Positions 56,265 to 64,000 of a stretch of DNA of 64,000 nucleotides are shown here, piece by piece. The stretch's first letter is position 1; each line of letters begins with the position of its first letter. The position numbers and the translations under genes were made by a program. Origin of the DNA: Moritella yayanosii (GTDB lineage: Bacteria; Pseudomonadota; Gammaproteobacteria; Enterobacterales; Moritellaceae); assembly GCF_900465055.1 (NCBI RefSeq), contig NZ_LS483250.1, positions 744,001-808,000 of the forward strand, given 5' to 3'. The notes beneath the pieces were generated by a model. That model made no database searches. It saw only the letters and a list, made by a program, of their open reading frames with translations, and was not told the DNA's origin.

Positions 56265-56963
56265 ATGAACAGATATTTACTCGCGACAGTGTTGACTGCT
56301 AGTTCTTTTATTTCTACAAGCCTTATGGCCGCAGATGTAAGTTTCCCTCATATAGAAACAACAGGGATAGGTGAAATTGTTACTTCACCTGATATGGCTG
56401 TATTTTCGGTGCAAGTATCTGAAATTCGAAAATCAGCTAAAGATGCCAAATCTGCAGTAGACAAGGTAATTGCAGCGTTCAATAAACGATTAGAGGATGA
56501 AGGTGTCGCTCGAATAGATATTGAAAGTACGAATATCACGTTACGTCCAGAGTACCAGTATAAGAAAGACAGTAAACCAGAACTTATAGGCTATCGAGCA
56601 AATCGTAATGTAAATGTCACTGTTCGTGATTTAGCTAAATTAAATAGCTATTTAGATGGTGCGTTGGGAGATGGCATTAATAGCATTACCCATATTAAAT
56701 TAAAAGTAAGTGATGAAAGCAAATTTATTGAACAAGCAAGGCAAGCGGCAATATTAGATGCTAAAGAAAAAGCAGCATCGTTGGCAAAAGGATTTGGTGA
56801 GAATGTGGGTGGTGTATGGAAGATAACATACAGAACAAGCCCAAGACCAACGCTAATGCGTTCGATGGAGATGGATTCTTCAGCTAATATTGAATCAACT
56901 TATCAAGATGCTAAAATTATTATTCGTGATCAAGTTGATGTAGTTTTCCGTCTTGAAGATTAG
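56265..56963 (+). CDS. SIMPL domain protein (DUF541, YggE-like)
   Basis: 232 residues. A signal peptide ends SLMAAD. The SIMPL core is clear: GIGEIVTSPDMAVFSVQV, ESTNITLRPEYQYK, GYRANRNVNVTVRDLAKLN and AILDAKEKAASLAKGFG. YggE-type periplasmic proteins are linked to oxidative-stress defence, mechanism unknown. GAGAGG site eight bases before ATG. Followed by a terminator. Confidence 0.87.
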   Translation: MNRYLLATVLTASSFISTSLMAADVSFPHIETTGIGEIVTSPDMAVFSVQVSEIRKSAKDAKSAVDKVIAAFNKRLEDEGVARIDIESTNITLRPEYQYKKDSKPELIGYRANRNVNVTVRDLAKLNSYLDGALGDGINSITHIKLKVSDESKFIEQARQAAILDAKEKAASLAKGFGENVGGVWKITYRTSPRPTLMRSMEMDSSANIESTYQDAKIIIRDQVDVVFRLED

Positions 56964-56988
56964 TGATTAAAACTGGGAGGTCGGCTAT

Positions 56989-57019
56989 AAGCCACACTGC
57001 AAGAGTGTGGCTTTTATTT
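56989..57019 (+). terminator. Rho-independent terminator after the SIMPL gene
   Basis: AAGCCACACT / AGTGTGGCTT stem with a five-base loop and TTTTATTTT. It may also serve the convergent lipoprotein gene. Confidence 0.88.
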
Positions 57020-57032
57020 TGATTATTCGATT

Positions 57033-57974
57033 TTAATTAATTTTGTAGCTTAATGGTTTAGTACTAATTGCCACATGATCAAAATAAGCGGTTGAATCAC
57101 GATCTACAGCCCAACTACTGCTATTACCGCCGTGCCACAGTTGGAAGTATTGGTAATTTATTGCATATTGGCCATTTTCTGAAAATGTCATGTTGGTGCG
57201 CTCAAGTACTTTAAAGCCGTTTACATGGATTGTTACAATGCCATTCGCTTGATTCGCATCATTCATTTTGACATATTGCTCAATCAAGTAGGTCTTTTCA
57301 CGTTTGAATGAGAAGTTCTGGCCTTCGTGTTGATAATCAATTTCGTCACCACAACTCTTAGTTTTATCTTGGTGATAGAAATAACCAATAGCACGGCCAT
57401 TCTCACGGAACATCGAACGTAAACTGAAACCTTCGTCTTCGCCGATTGTTTTACAACCGTCTGGTTTAGCACTTACATTTGGATTTAACCCGGCTAAGCC
57501 TGGCATTTTACCACCCATAGAGAAGTCATAATCTTTACCAAATGTGATTTGATATGAAAAATACAATTCATTAAACTCATTCAAATTTTTACCACTTGAA
57601 ATACCTTTTTTATAATGATCTTTTGGGTGCGTTATCGCTAACACCTTTGAACCATTTCTATCTAAAATATTTGCGCTACCAGTGATACTTTCCCATTCAT
57701 TGTTAAAGTCTGTGTCGAACATGTCTTCTGTATATTCACCGTTTGATCTGTTATCAAAGTTAACATAATCGAAAATTTCCGAACTATTATAATCAACGTT
57801 AGGTACAACATCATGAATATTTTCTGGTTCAGCAGGGCTCTCTGGAACGTCGGGTACTTCTGGAACTTCAGGTACTATCGGGTCGGTTTGATCATTATCA
57901 TTGGTATCGCTACCACTACCACCACATGCGGTTAAGAATAAAGTAATAAAGATACAAGGTAATATTTTTTTCAA
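57033..57974 (-). CDS. Lipoprotein with polysaccharide-lyase-like (PL14-type) domain, copy 1
   Basis: 313 residues, TTG start with GAGAGAGA upstream and no nearby ATG. Lipobox LTACGG. An Asp/Pro/Glu linker (VPEVPEVPDVPESPAEP) precedes the domain. The domain reads FSYQITFGKDYDFSMGGKMP, GFSLRSMFRENGRAIGYFYH, NGIVTIHVNGFKVLERTNM and YFQLWHGGNSSSWAVDRDST, a jelly-roll pattern like family 14 alginate/glucuronan lyases. It is probably surface or periplasmic. Substrate specificity cannot be read. Nearly identical in its core to the next gene. Confidence 0.7.
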   Translation of the reverse strand: MKKILPCIFITLFLTACGGSGSDTNDNDQTDPIVPEVPEVPDVPESPAEPENIHDVVPNVDYNSSEIFDYVNFDNRSNGEYTEDMFDTDFNNEWESITGSANILDRNGSKVLAITHPKDHYKKGISSGKNLNEFNELYFSYQITFGKDYDFSMGGKMPGLAGLNPNVSAKPDGCKTIGEDEGFSLRSMFRENGRAIGYFYHQDKTKSCGDEIDYQHEGQNFSFKREKTYLIEQYVKMNDANQANGIVTIHVNGFKVLERTNMTFSENGQYAINYQYFQLWHGGNSSSWAVDRDSTAYFDHVAISTKPLSYKIN

Positions 57975-58053
57975 GTCAAATTCTCTCTCTGATAATGAGC
58001 CTGGTTAAATTTTTTTAGTTACTGTCTATTCACTGAAAGCAATTTTCACAGAC

Positions 58054-58084
58054 AAAAAATTGGCCTTGTAATAAACAAGACCAA
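58054..58084 (-). terminator. Minus-strand terminator between the two lyase-like genes
   Basis: Read on the minus strand, TTGGTCTTG pairs with CAAGGCCAA (one G-U), followed by TTTTTTG. It shows that copy 2 is terminated before copy 1. Confidence 0.82.
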
Positions 58085-58106
58085 CTTAAATTAATTATTT
58101 AAGGGG

Positions 58107-59000
58107 TTATTTTGTATAGCTAAGAGGTTGTGTACTTAAGGTGAAATCATCTAAATAAGCGGTAGAATCACGATCTACAGCCCAACTACTGCTGTTACCG
58201 CCATGCCATAACTGGGTATATTGATAATTGATTGCATAAATACCGTTTTCTGAAAATGTCATATTGGTACGCTCAAGTACTTTAAAACCATTTACGTAGA
58301 TGGTTACAATGCCATTCGCTTGATTCGCATCGTTAATTTTCACGTATTGCTCAATTAAATAGGTTTTTTCACGTTTAAATGAGAAGTTCTTGCCTTCATG
58401 TTGATAATCAATTTCGTCACCACATGACTTAGTCTTATCCTGGTGATAGAAATAACCAATGGCACGACCATTTTCACGGAACATCGAACGTAAGCTGAAA
58501 CCTTCGTCTTCGCCGATTGTTTTACAACCGTCTGGTTTAGCACTTACATTTGGGTTTAACCCAGCTAAGCCTGGCATTTTCCCGCCCATAGAAAAGTCGT
58601 AATCTTTACCAAATGTGATTTGATATGAAAAATACAACTCGTTAAATTCGTTTAAATGCTTACCACCGGAAATGCCTTTTTTGTAATAGCCTTTGGGATG
58701 AGTTACCGCTAACTGCTTTGAACCATTTCTGTCGATGATATTAGCTTCACCAGAAACATTTCCCCATTCATTATTAAAATCTGAGTTGAACATAGCCGAG
58801 GTGTAACCACCATTTTGTTGGCCATCAAAGTTTATATTATCGATAATACCTGGCGCGTTGTTATAATTAACATATGGTACTACATCGTGAATCTTGCTCG
58901 GATCAAGTGGCCCCGTTTGAATGTTGTCATCTGTAGATGAAGAACCACCGCAAGCGACTAAAAATGTACCAGTAAATACGCAAAGTAATAACTTTTTCAA
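58107..59000 (-). CDS. Lipoprotein with polysaccharide-lyase-like (PL14-type) domain, copy 2
   Basis: 297 residues, again a TTG start (AGGAG upstream). Lipobox LVACGG. It lacks most of the acidic Pro linker of copy 1. From about residue 110 the protein matches copy 1 almost residue for residue (GKMPGLAGLNPNVSAKPDGC, TIGEDEGFSLRSMFRENGRA), while the first 100 residues differ clearly. A tandem duplication with partial gene conversion, or linker exchange, would explain it. It has its own terminator. Confidence 0.7.
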   Translation of the reverse strand: MKKLLLCVFTGTFLVACGGSSSTDDNIQTGPLDPSKIHDVVPYVNYNNAPGIIDNINFDGQQNGGYTSAMFNSDFNNEWGNVSGEANIIDRNGSKQLAVTHPKGYYKKGISGGKHLNEFNELYFSYQITFGKDYDFSMGGKMPGLAGLNPNVSAKPDGCKTIGEDEGFSLRSMFRENGRAIGYFYHQDKTKSCGDEIDYQHEGKNFSFKREKTYLIEQYVKINDANQANGIVTIYVNGFKVLERTNMTFSENGIYAINYQYTQLWHGGNSSSWAVDRDSTAYLDDFTLSTQPLSYTK

Positions 59001-59439
59001 ATGAACTCCTAACTCGTCGCTGTCTAATTTTTAAGCATACTATCGGTATTTTTTGTACAGCACAAGCGCGTAAAAGCAGTGAATATGATATTTTATAGTC
59101 GTAAGCCATTGGTTTGGATTTCTAAGTATTTGAAGATAAAGGAGAGGAATTAATTTAAAAATAAATGAAAATAACAGTGTTAAATCCTATTTATGTGCTA
59201 TCGGTAGGGTTTTATCTCAATATCAGGTTTATGTTAGCGGTAAAATTAGTATGGAGCATATGTCGTATAGAGCATAAATGGACGCGGTTTTGTTATTTTT
59301 TATTACTTGATCTATGATCGTTAGGGATAATGAGTGACGAAACTTGTGCTATAAGCTTCAGTTATTTAGTGGCAGAAGGTAAGAGAAGAAATAATAATTG
59401 AATACGAATTCTTGTAGAATAGACGACCGGATATTGATT
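59001..59439. other. Gap upstream of the lyase-like genes
   Basis: About 440 AT-rich bases with no supported gene. The promoter of copy 2 should lie at its left end. Confidence 0.4.
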
Positions 59440-59640
59440 TATGGATAGCTATAAACTAGGTGGGCTGGTGGATATTCAGGTTTTAGAAAAGACATTTCTA
59501 TTTCACCGTAAGATGTATATTGCGCTTCAATTGCAACGATACGATTAAACTGGTAACCACCAATAAGTTTTAGTGATGAGCCATCCGTTGATGGTGTGTA
59601 AGAATAATCATCATCACTAGTGTAAAGCAGTTTATTATAA
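59440..59640 (-). pseudogene. Outer-membrane beta-barrel protein fragment
   Basis: Minus-strand open run reads YNKLLYTSDDDYSYTPSTDG, SSLKLIGGYQFNRIVAIEAQ and YTSYGEIEMS, then stops. The GYQFNRIVAIEAQYTSYG part is the strand pattern of OmpA-like or porin-family barrels. No signal peptide or remaining strands exist. Its upstream end overlaps the EamA gene end. Confidence 0.6.
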
Positions 59641-60510
59641 CTTAATCAATGAACGTATTTTTTCACTTCCGCGATATATCAACAATGAAAAAATAATAAA
59701 GCCACAGCCAATAACTTGTGTGAACCCTAATACTTCGTCATACCAAACCATGCTTAAGATAACTGTCCACACTGGTTCTAAGATCATAATGATGGCTGCA
59801 TTTGCTGTGGTTGTATTTTTTTGTCCTGCCGTTTGCAAAGCGAAACGTAGACTTGTCGCAATCAATACACTCATCGCTAACCATCCCCATGTTTTCATCC
59901 CAATTATTTCAGGCCAAGTTTCTGTGAATAATGAAACGATTACGCCTAATATTCCTGTAACAAATAACTGAATACAAGTAAGTACTAATGTGGGGATTTT
60001 CTGTGAAAAATGACTATTCAAATTAAATTGGATGGCAAGCATCAGCGCTGATAGCACAAACCAAATTTGGCTACCTGATAAGGACCACGAACTGCCTTGC
60101 GATAAAAACATCAAACCGATAATTGCAAAGGGCAGCGAAAACCAAAATACGCGAGGAGGGCGGTTTTTAAAAAATAACCAAGCAATGATAGGAACGAAAA
60201 GCATAGAAAGGCTCATGATGAAAGCACCTTCGCCTAATGAGTCACTGTGAGCAATTGCATAGATCCACAGTAATATTGCAGCCCCAAGAAAGCAGCCAAC
60301 ACTTGAGGCTTCAAATAATGTTTTACGATCTATCGATAACAGTCCACGATAACAAAAGGGCAATAATAATAATGAAGCAAGGATAAACCTTAATCCGATA
60401 AATCCCGAGCTTGGTAAAACTTGAATTGCTTCTCTGGAAAATATCCACCCTGCAGAAGCAAGGACAGTGGTGATCACTAGTATAAAATCGGCTCTGTGAT
60501 TGTTGGTCAT
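59635..60510 (-). CDS. EamA/DMT-superfamily transporter
   Basis: 291 residues with ten predicted transmembrane helices in two EamA repeats (LRFILASLLLLPF in the first; ANAAIIMILEPVWTVILSMV in the second, the conserved EP motif). It is an inner-membrane drug/metabolite exporter or permease of unknown substrate. Single gene. Confidence 0.87.
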   Translation of the reverse strand: MTNNHRADFILVITTVLASAGWIFSREAIQVLPSSGFIGLRFILASLLLLPFCYRGLLSIDRKTLFEASSVGCFLGAAILLWIYAIAHSDSLGEGAFIMSLSMLFVPIIAWLFFKNRPPRVFWFSLPFAIIGLMFLSQGSSWSLSGSQIWFVLSALMLAIQFNLNSHFSQKIPTLVLTCIQLFVTGILGVIVSLFTETWPEIIGMKTWGWLAMSVLIATSLRFALQTAGQKNTTTANAAIIMILEPVWTVILSMVWYDEVLGFTQVIGCGFIIFSLLIYRGSEKIRSLIKL

Positions 60511-60773
60511 TTTATCCCTGAAACGTATTGTTAAGTTATCGGTATTCTATCTCTATTCTTAGTACCTGCCCATTAAAGACCGTGTTTTAATCTGTATTTT
60601 TACAATAAGGTAATAGTAACGCTATCTAGTGTTGATTGATGACTCATTAATCAAGGGATTAGTCGGTTTGGCTAAAAATACTTGGTTTAACACCTTCGCG
60701 TAAGTGGCTGTAATTTAAGGATAATTTATTTCATGCAGATGCTGAGGTCTTGTTTTTACGGGCATGTTAATTA

Positions 60774-60793
60774 TACTGTATATATATACAGTA
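60774..60793. promoter_or_regulatory. Perfect LexA (SOS) consensus box without an evident target gene
   Basis: TACTGTATATATATACAGTA is the full 20-base SOS palindrome. The nearest start codons downstream on either strand open only very short frames; a 16-codon minus-strand frame starts at 60764. Confidence 0.85.
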
Positions 60794-61214
60794 TAATTAA
60801 TTGCTCAACAAAGGTAACGAATTCAGTTTATACGGGCTAATTCTCCACTATTACACGTCATTTAAAGTCACCGTTTTTATGTCTATCATGCTGATATTAA
60901 AGGCTTATATTTAATAATTAGATTGTTTTAACGTGCGCTGTGTAAAATCTAGTTTGCTACATGGGTAACTACAAGTAATAATAAAAATAACGGCCTAAAA
61001 TGCATGTCCGCGTTGATGGCGCTAAAAGAGTTTATTTATTGTTTAATAAAATCATTAATAATGAGAATAATTAATCAAGTAAGTAATTCTATTATTTAAC
61101 ATAAATAAATTTACATATAACTGCACTAATAAAGCAATAAGTGCTCTTAATTGTAATCACTTATCATGCAATAAACTTGTAATATTAAGTTCAACGAGAA
61201 ATAGCTTAATCTAT

Positions 61215-61248
61215 TTTATTTCGTATAATGACCGTTAAACGAAATAAA
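61215..61248. repeat. 34-bp lox-like recombination site (13-8-13)
   Basis: Left arm TTTATTTCGTATA, spacer ATGACCGT, right arm TAAACGAAATAAA. The arms are complementary at 12 of 13 positions and the symmetry ends at both edges. The left arm shares TTCGTATA with the loxP arm ATAACTTCGTATA (10 of 13 positions). It lies about 700 bases beyond the stop of a Cre-type recombinase gene. Use as its target is an inference. Confidence 0.65.
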
Positions 61249-61417
61249 GCCCTTGATATTACTGTTTTTTAATGGTGAATACTTTTAGGATGCATTGTTA
61301 TACAATACAATGAATTTAATACTTTATTTAAATATATTAATAATAGTCGTTAATTGTTCAATAGATTGTAATCTATATAATAGATATATGCTTTATTAAG
61401 GTGAATATAATGAATGG

Positions 61418-61455
61418 TAAGTGAACTAATTAGTGTGCTAAAATGTATTCACTTA
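61418..61455. promoter_or_regulatory. Inverted repeat upstream of the ribbon-helix-helix gene
   Basis: TAAGTGAA (61418-61425) and TTCACTTA (61448-61455) are perfect mirror halves 30 bases apart, about three helical turns, and lie 37-74 bases before the start. It may be an operator for the encoded protein. Confidence 0.4.
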
Positions 61456-61491
61456 ATTCCTATTTTAAAATAAATAGGTTTTTGTTAACTC

Positions 61492-61905
61492 ATGGACTCA
61501 GTGGTAAACATGAAGATTAAACCTGATGCAACACGAAAAAATAGCACGATAAGAATGTACGAAGACTTACTCGAAAAATTAGAAACGATAAGCGAACAAT
61601 GTAACGTTTCAAAAAGTCAGTTTGTTGAAGGCATGCTTACAGATGTGTTTGAAAATGGTATGAATAATCTGTTACTAGGGACGGGGATTATTACCGTACA
61701 CTTAAGTAATAAGATCACCAGGAAGCATGCTGAAAATGTGTTAATGGAAAATTATCCAAAAATTAAAAACACACTGTATGTAGAGACAGACAATGATGAC
61801 ACAGAAATTACGGTTAACTTAAATGGTAATCAGTTTAGTCATGATGATGTCAGTTGTATGTTTCATGCGACGCTAAATGAAATGGTTCTGCTGATAGATG
61901 GCTAG
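61492..61905 (+). CDS. Ribbon-helix-helix domain protein
   Basis: 137 residues; ATG 61510 (codon 7) is an alternative start and neither has a strong ribosome site. Residues 17-50 (NSTIRMYEDLLEKLETISEQ, CNVSKSQFVEGMLTDVFE) fit a MetJ/Arc/CopG DNA-binding fold. The C-terminal 85 residues (HLSNKITRKHAENVLMENYP) are a small alpha/beta domain I do not recognise. It lies between a lox-like site and the end of a Cre-like gene, convergent with the latter. A regulator or accessory factor of recombination is possible. Confidence 0.6.
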   Translation: MDSVVNMKIKPDATRKNSTIRMYEDLLEKLETISEQCNVSKSQFVEGMLTDVFENGMNNLLLGTGIITVHLSNKITRKHAENVLMENYPKIKNTLYVETDNDDTEITVNLNGNQFSHDDVSCMFHATLNEMVLLIDG

Positions 61906-61953
61906 ACCTGAATTAGTGGAAAGGTCATGTACCTTTCCACTATCGTGAAAAAC

Positions 61954-63039
61954 TTATATGTCGGTCATTGTATCCAATCGTTCTCTAAATTCTCGTACTG
62001 TCGCGAATTTATTATTCACGCCTCGAGTATAGAGCTCGACCATTCTTAATGTTTTCCATCTTCCCGCCCGCATGACTAACGAGTCATCATAACCTGCGCT
62101 AACAAGATCGCAAGAGGCGCCAACTCGGGCAGAGTGCCCACTGAATGGGCGTTCGGGTAAATCAACATAGAGATCAAAACTGACAGATTGATTATAATCT
62201 GTTATTGAATGCCAAGTATTCGCAAATACCAACTCAACAGTTTTGGTTGATATCGGTTTGTCATGTGGGTTTGGACTATGATCACTTGGTTTTAACTTTT
62301 CTAATTTACCACCGCGCGGGGTAATACGTTTAAACAAAAACTGGCCATGATGTGCTGATACCTTTTGTAAATACAAAGGCAGTAGTTTAGAGGTGAATTT
62401 ACTTAAATGAACAATAGAGCCATCTAATGATTTATCAGTTTTAGAGTTGGTAATGTTGATATTATACAGACCATTCACTTTTTGGATTTGATCGACAAAT
62501 AGATTACAGGCTTCACTTTCTCGTAATAAACCGTCATAGCAAATGTTGAGCAATAGTGCATTACGTATCGACAGTAGTGAGTTTATATCGAGTTGCTCGT
62601 TTACAAATTTTAAATGGCTATAAGAAAATGCAACCGCTTGCTTACGTTTTACACCGAGTTTTACCTCTCGTTTCGAGATTATTTTTAACCGAGCGGTAAT
62701 TATCGTTTTGAAATAAGGGATCTCTAAACCGGCTAAACTGTGGATCTTTGAAACCGCCCAGGCATAAATACGCAGTGTTTGGGCTTTGCAACCGCGCTCA
62801 TTTTCTTGTATAAGAAATGCCTCAAGTATCGTTGCGTCTTGGAGAGGCAAGGGAATGACATTATGAGTGAGACAATAATCATTAAATTTACTCACATGGT
62901 AATGTAACGACTTTAGCGTGTTTTCTTCTAACTGTTCTTTACGATCACTAAACCGAATTAGATTTTCAATGTGTTCTTCGGTTAAGTGTTCAGACGAGAC
63001 TATTGAGTTATTTCTTATATTTATCAATGCTTTAGGCAT
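61954..63039 (-). CDS. Cre-type tyrosine recombinase
   Basis: 361 residues. N-terminal core-binding domain (about 35-125) and catalytic domain with Arg173 (LLRESE), Lys200, His302 and Arg305 (SGHSARVGAS), Trp328 (AGRWKT) and Tyr337 (VELYTRG). Phage P1 Cre uses Arg173, Lys201, His289, Arg292, Trp315, Tyr324: the same spacing from Arg to Trp (23) and Trp to Tyr (9), and the same Trp where most integrases have His. SGHSARVGA is also shared with Cre. Start ATG after TGGAA. A LexA-like box lies 59 bases upstream. Confidence 0.88.
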   Translation of the reverse strand: MPKALINIRNNSIVSSEHLTEEHIENLIRFSDRKEQLEENTLKSLHYHVSKFNDYCLTHNVIPLPLQDATILEAFLIQENERGCKAQTLRIYAWAVSKIHSLAGLEIPYFKTIITARLKIISKREVKLGVKRKQAVAFSYSHLKFVNEQLDINSLLSIRNALLLNICYDGLLRESEACNLFVDQIQKVNGLYNINITNSKTDKSLDGSIVHLSKFTSKLLPLYLQKVSAHHGQFLFKRITPRGGKLEKLKPSDHSPNPHDKPISTKTVELVFANTWHSITDYNQSVSFDLYVDLPERPFSGHSARVGASCDLVSAGYDDSLVMRAGRWKTLRMVELYTRGVNNKFATVREFRERLDTMTDI

Positions 63040-63097
63040 TATTTTTCCAGGTAAATAAAATGTTATTAATGATTAACCGCGCAATTATAGCATTAAC

Positions 63098-63117
63098 AAC
63101 TGTATAAGCAAACAGTA
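63098..63117 (-). promoter_or_regulatory. LexA-like box upstream of the Cre-type recombinase gene
   Basis: AACTGTATAAGCAAACAGTA matches 15 of 20 positions of the SOS consensus, with both CTGT and ACAG halves intact and correctly spaced. Its place 59-78 bases before the start is suitable for repression. Confidence 0.55.
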
Positions 63118-63269
63118 TAAACACCTTGTTTTTTGGTGCGCTACGTGAAATCTGATCACATGATGTGAGTCCTAGCTAGTAGATTTAACACAGACACGCC
63201 TAAATTTTTAATTTGTATGTATCGATCCTAATTTAACTCATTAATATTAACGATAATAAGGACATTATT

Positions 63270-63725
63270 TTGAATGAACCAAGTACGGAAAATCATTTTC
63301 TAAGTAAGCATGCCGAACTTTTACTATCCAGTTATTATCGGTTAACTGGAAAGAAACTAATTGATGATACTGATTTAAATATCAATATTGCTAAAGCTTT
63401 ATTTGACGCTGACTTTGTGGTGGTATCGCATGGTACTGAAAGTGATCCAATATTCAATTATGGTAACCAGTCGGCATTAAAATCATTTGAACTTAGCTGG
63501 TCAGATTTTGTTACTTTGCCATCGAGGAAGTCAGCGAAACCCATGGATCGTGATGAAAGACAGGTTTTACTGGCGAGAGTCACGGCGTTTGGTTTCATTG
63601 ATGATTATCGCGGTTTACGTATTTCCTCTACAGGTCGTACTTTTTGGATAGAAAATGCAACTGTGTGGAATCTTATTGATAACAATGGGGCTTTTCGTGG
63701 TCAAGCTGCTATGTTTAAACCATAG
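63270..63725 (+). CDS. MEKHLA domain protein
   Basis: 151 residues, TTG start with AAGGA seven bases upstream and no in-frame ATG. ADFVVVSHGTESDPIFNYGN, FELSWSDFVTLPSRKSA, GFIDDYRGLRISSTGR and ATVWNLIDNNGAFRGQAAMF follow the MEKHLA (PAS-related) domain over its whole length. This domain is often stand-alone in bacteria and may sense a ligand. No partner is evident. Confidence 0.87.
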   Translation: MNEPSTENHFLSKHAELLLSSYYRLTGKKLIDDTDLNINIAKALFDADFVVVSHGTESDPIFNYGNQSALKSFELSWSDFVTLPSRKSAKPMDRDERQVLLARVTAFGFIDDYRGLRISSTGRTFWIENATVWNLIDNNGAFRGQAAMFKP

Positions 63726-63795
63726 ACTTGCTAAATTACATTCTGTACAATCAGTTTCAAGCTAATTCAGCATTTCAATTCTGTAATTAGTTTTC

Positions 63796-63862
63796 CTTCG
63801 TATAACCCTAATAATATGGATTAGGGGTCTCTACCAGGAACCAATAATTCCTGATTACGAGG
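63796..63862 (+). ncRNA. Purine riboswitch aptamer, adenine type
   Basis: P1 CTTCGTA / TACGAGG; P2 CCCTAAT / ATTAGGG with loop AATATGG-type; core GTCTCTACC; P3 AGGAA / TTCCT with loop CCAATAA. All three junction strands match the purine class. The specificity base (position 74 of the xpt numbering) is T at 63855 (GATTACG), which selects adenine over guanine. It lies 82 bases before a deaminase start; a possible expression platform is the TTCTCTTT / AAAGAGAA hairpin at about 63881-63912. Confidence 0.93.
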
Positions 63863-63944
63863 AGTTTAGTACTTTAATACTTTTCTCTTTGTAGTGTCTG
63901 TTATTAAAGAGAAGTACTTAATAAATTTTATTAGGAACTTAATC

Positions 63945-64000
63945 ATGAAACAATTTATTCAAAATTTACCTAAAGTAGAACTTCATTTACACATCGAAGG
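63945..64000 (+). CDS. Adenosine/adenine deaminase family protein, partial
   Basis: ATG behind TAGGA; the 18 visible residues read QFIQNLPKVELHLHIEG after the Met-Lys. HLHIEG is the first zinc-binding motif of the adenosine deaminase family. The Ile-Glu form is typical of the adenine deaminase (Aah1/ADE) branch, while classical Add has HRHLDG. An adenine riboswitch directly upstream fits either adenine or adenosine deamination. The remainder lies outside the window. Confidence 0.85.
   Translation, partial: MKQFIQNLPKVELHLHIE

Larger units (their letters stand above)
60511..61491. other. Long AT-rich gap with regulatory and recombination-like sites
   Basis: About 980 bases without a complete gene. 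It contains a perfect LexA consensus (60774-60793), a lox-like dyad (61215-61248), and an inverted repeat upstream of the next gene. A minus-strand scrap near 60715-60660 reads LNYSHLREGVKPSIFSQTD and stops; its origin is unknown. Confidence 0.5.

Overview
The window reads as the chromosome of an AT-rich marine gammaproteobacterium. Gene content and order suit a Moritella-like genome: pyrD-zapC-rlmL, uup-DUF3466-rmf, fabA-lonH, an adenine riboswitch and marine-type GlyGly-CTERM proteins. The genus is an inference, because no rRNA gene is present.

Layout. 1-11.8 kb is ordinary backbone: a partial CBM48 protein, the assimilatory/respiratory nitrite locus nirBD-nirC behind an FNR site, an RhlE-type helicase, a DUF457 membrane protein, ycjXF, yiaWV and a zinc ribbon protein. 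A second DEAD-box gene (11.8-13.0 kb) closes this part.

13.1-26.9 kb is a mosaic accessory island. It holds a broken IS200/IS605 element, a prolyl-tRNA editing gene fragment, a decayed IS91-family element, and a cluster of integron attC sites with no integron integrase. The cassettes carry a Tae4/Tai4 type VI effector-immunity pair and a RelE/Phd toxin-antitoxin pair, with an AraC-GyrI regulator between them. An ORF-less group II intron and a solo copy of its 3' end flank part of this. IS110 and IS66 scraps and a frameshifted possible toxin gene follow. Next comes a G+C-rich block (Mrp-DUF971, NifU-like, broken selO, prpD fragment) that looks imported. The island ends inside a phosphate transporter (pit) gene, of which only the first codons survive beside its intact DUF47 partner.

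27-57 kb returns to backbone: LexA-controlled yebG, proQ, prc, pepN, the large NAD-glutamate dehydrogenase, pyrD, zapC, rlmL, uup, rmf, fabA with a FabR-type operator, lonH, a Tim44-like protein, a GlyGly-CTERM serine protease, and an L,D-transpeptidase convergent with the Lpp lipoprotein that such enzymes anchor.

57-64 kb has two near-identical lyase-like lipoproteins, an EamA transporter, and a small locus that stands out: a Cre-type recombinase gene with a LexA-like box, a ribbon-helix-helix protein, and a 34-bp lox-like site with 13-8-13 geometry. A MEKHLA protein and an adenine-type riboswitch driving an adenine/adenosine deaminase gene close the window.
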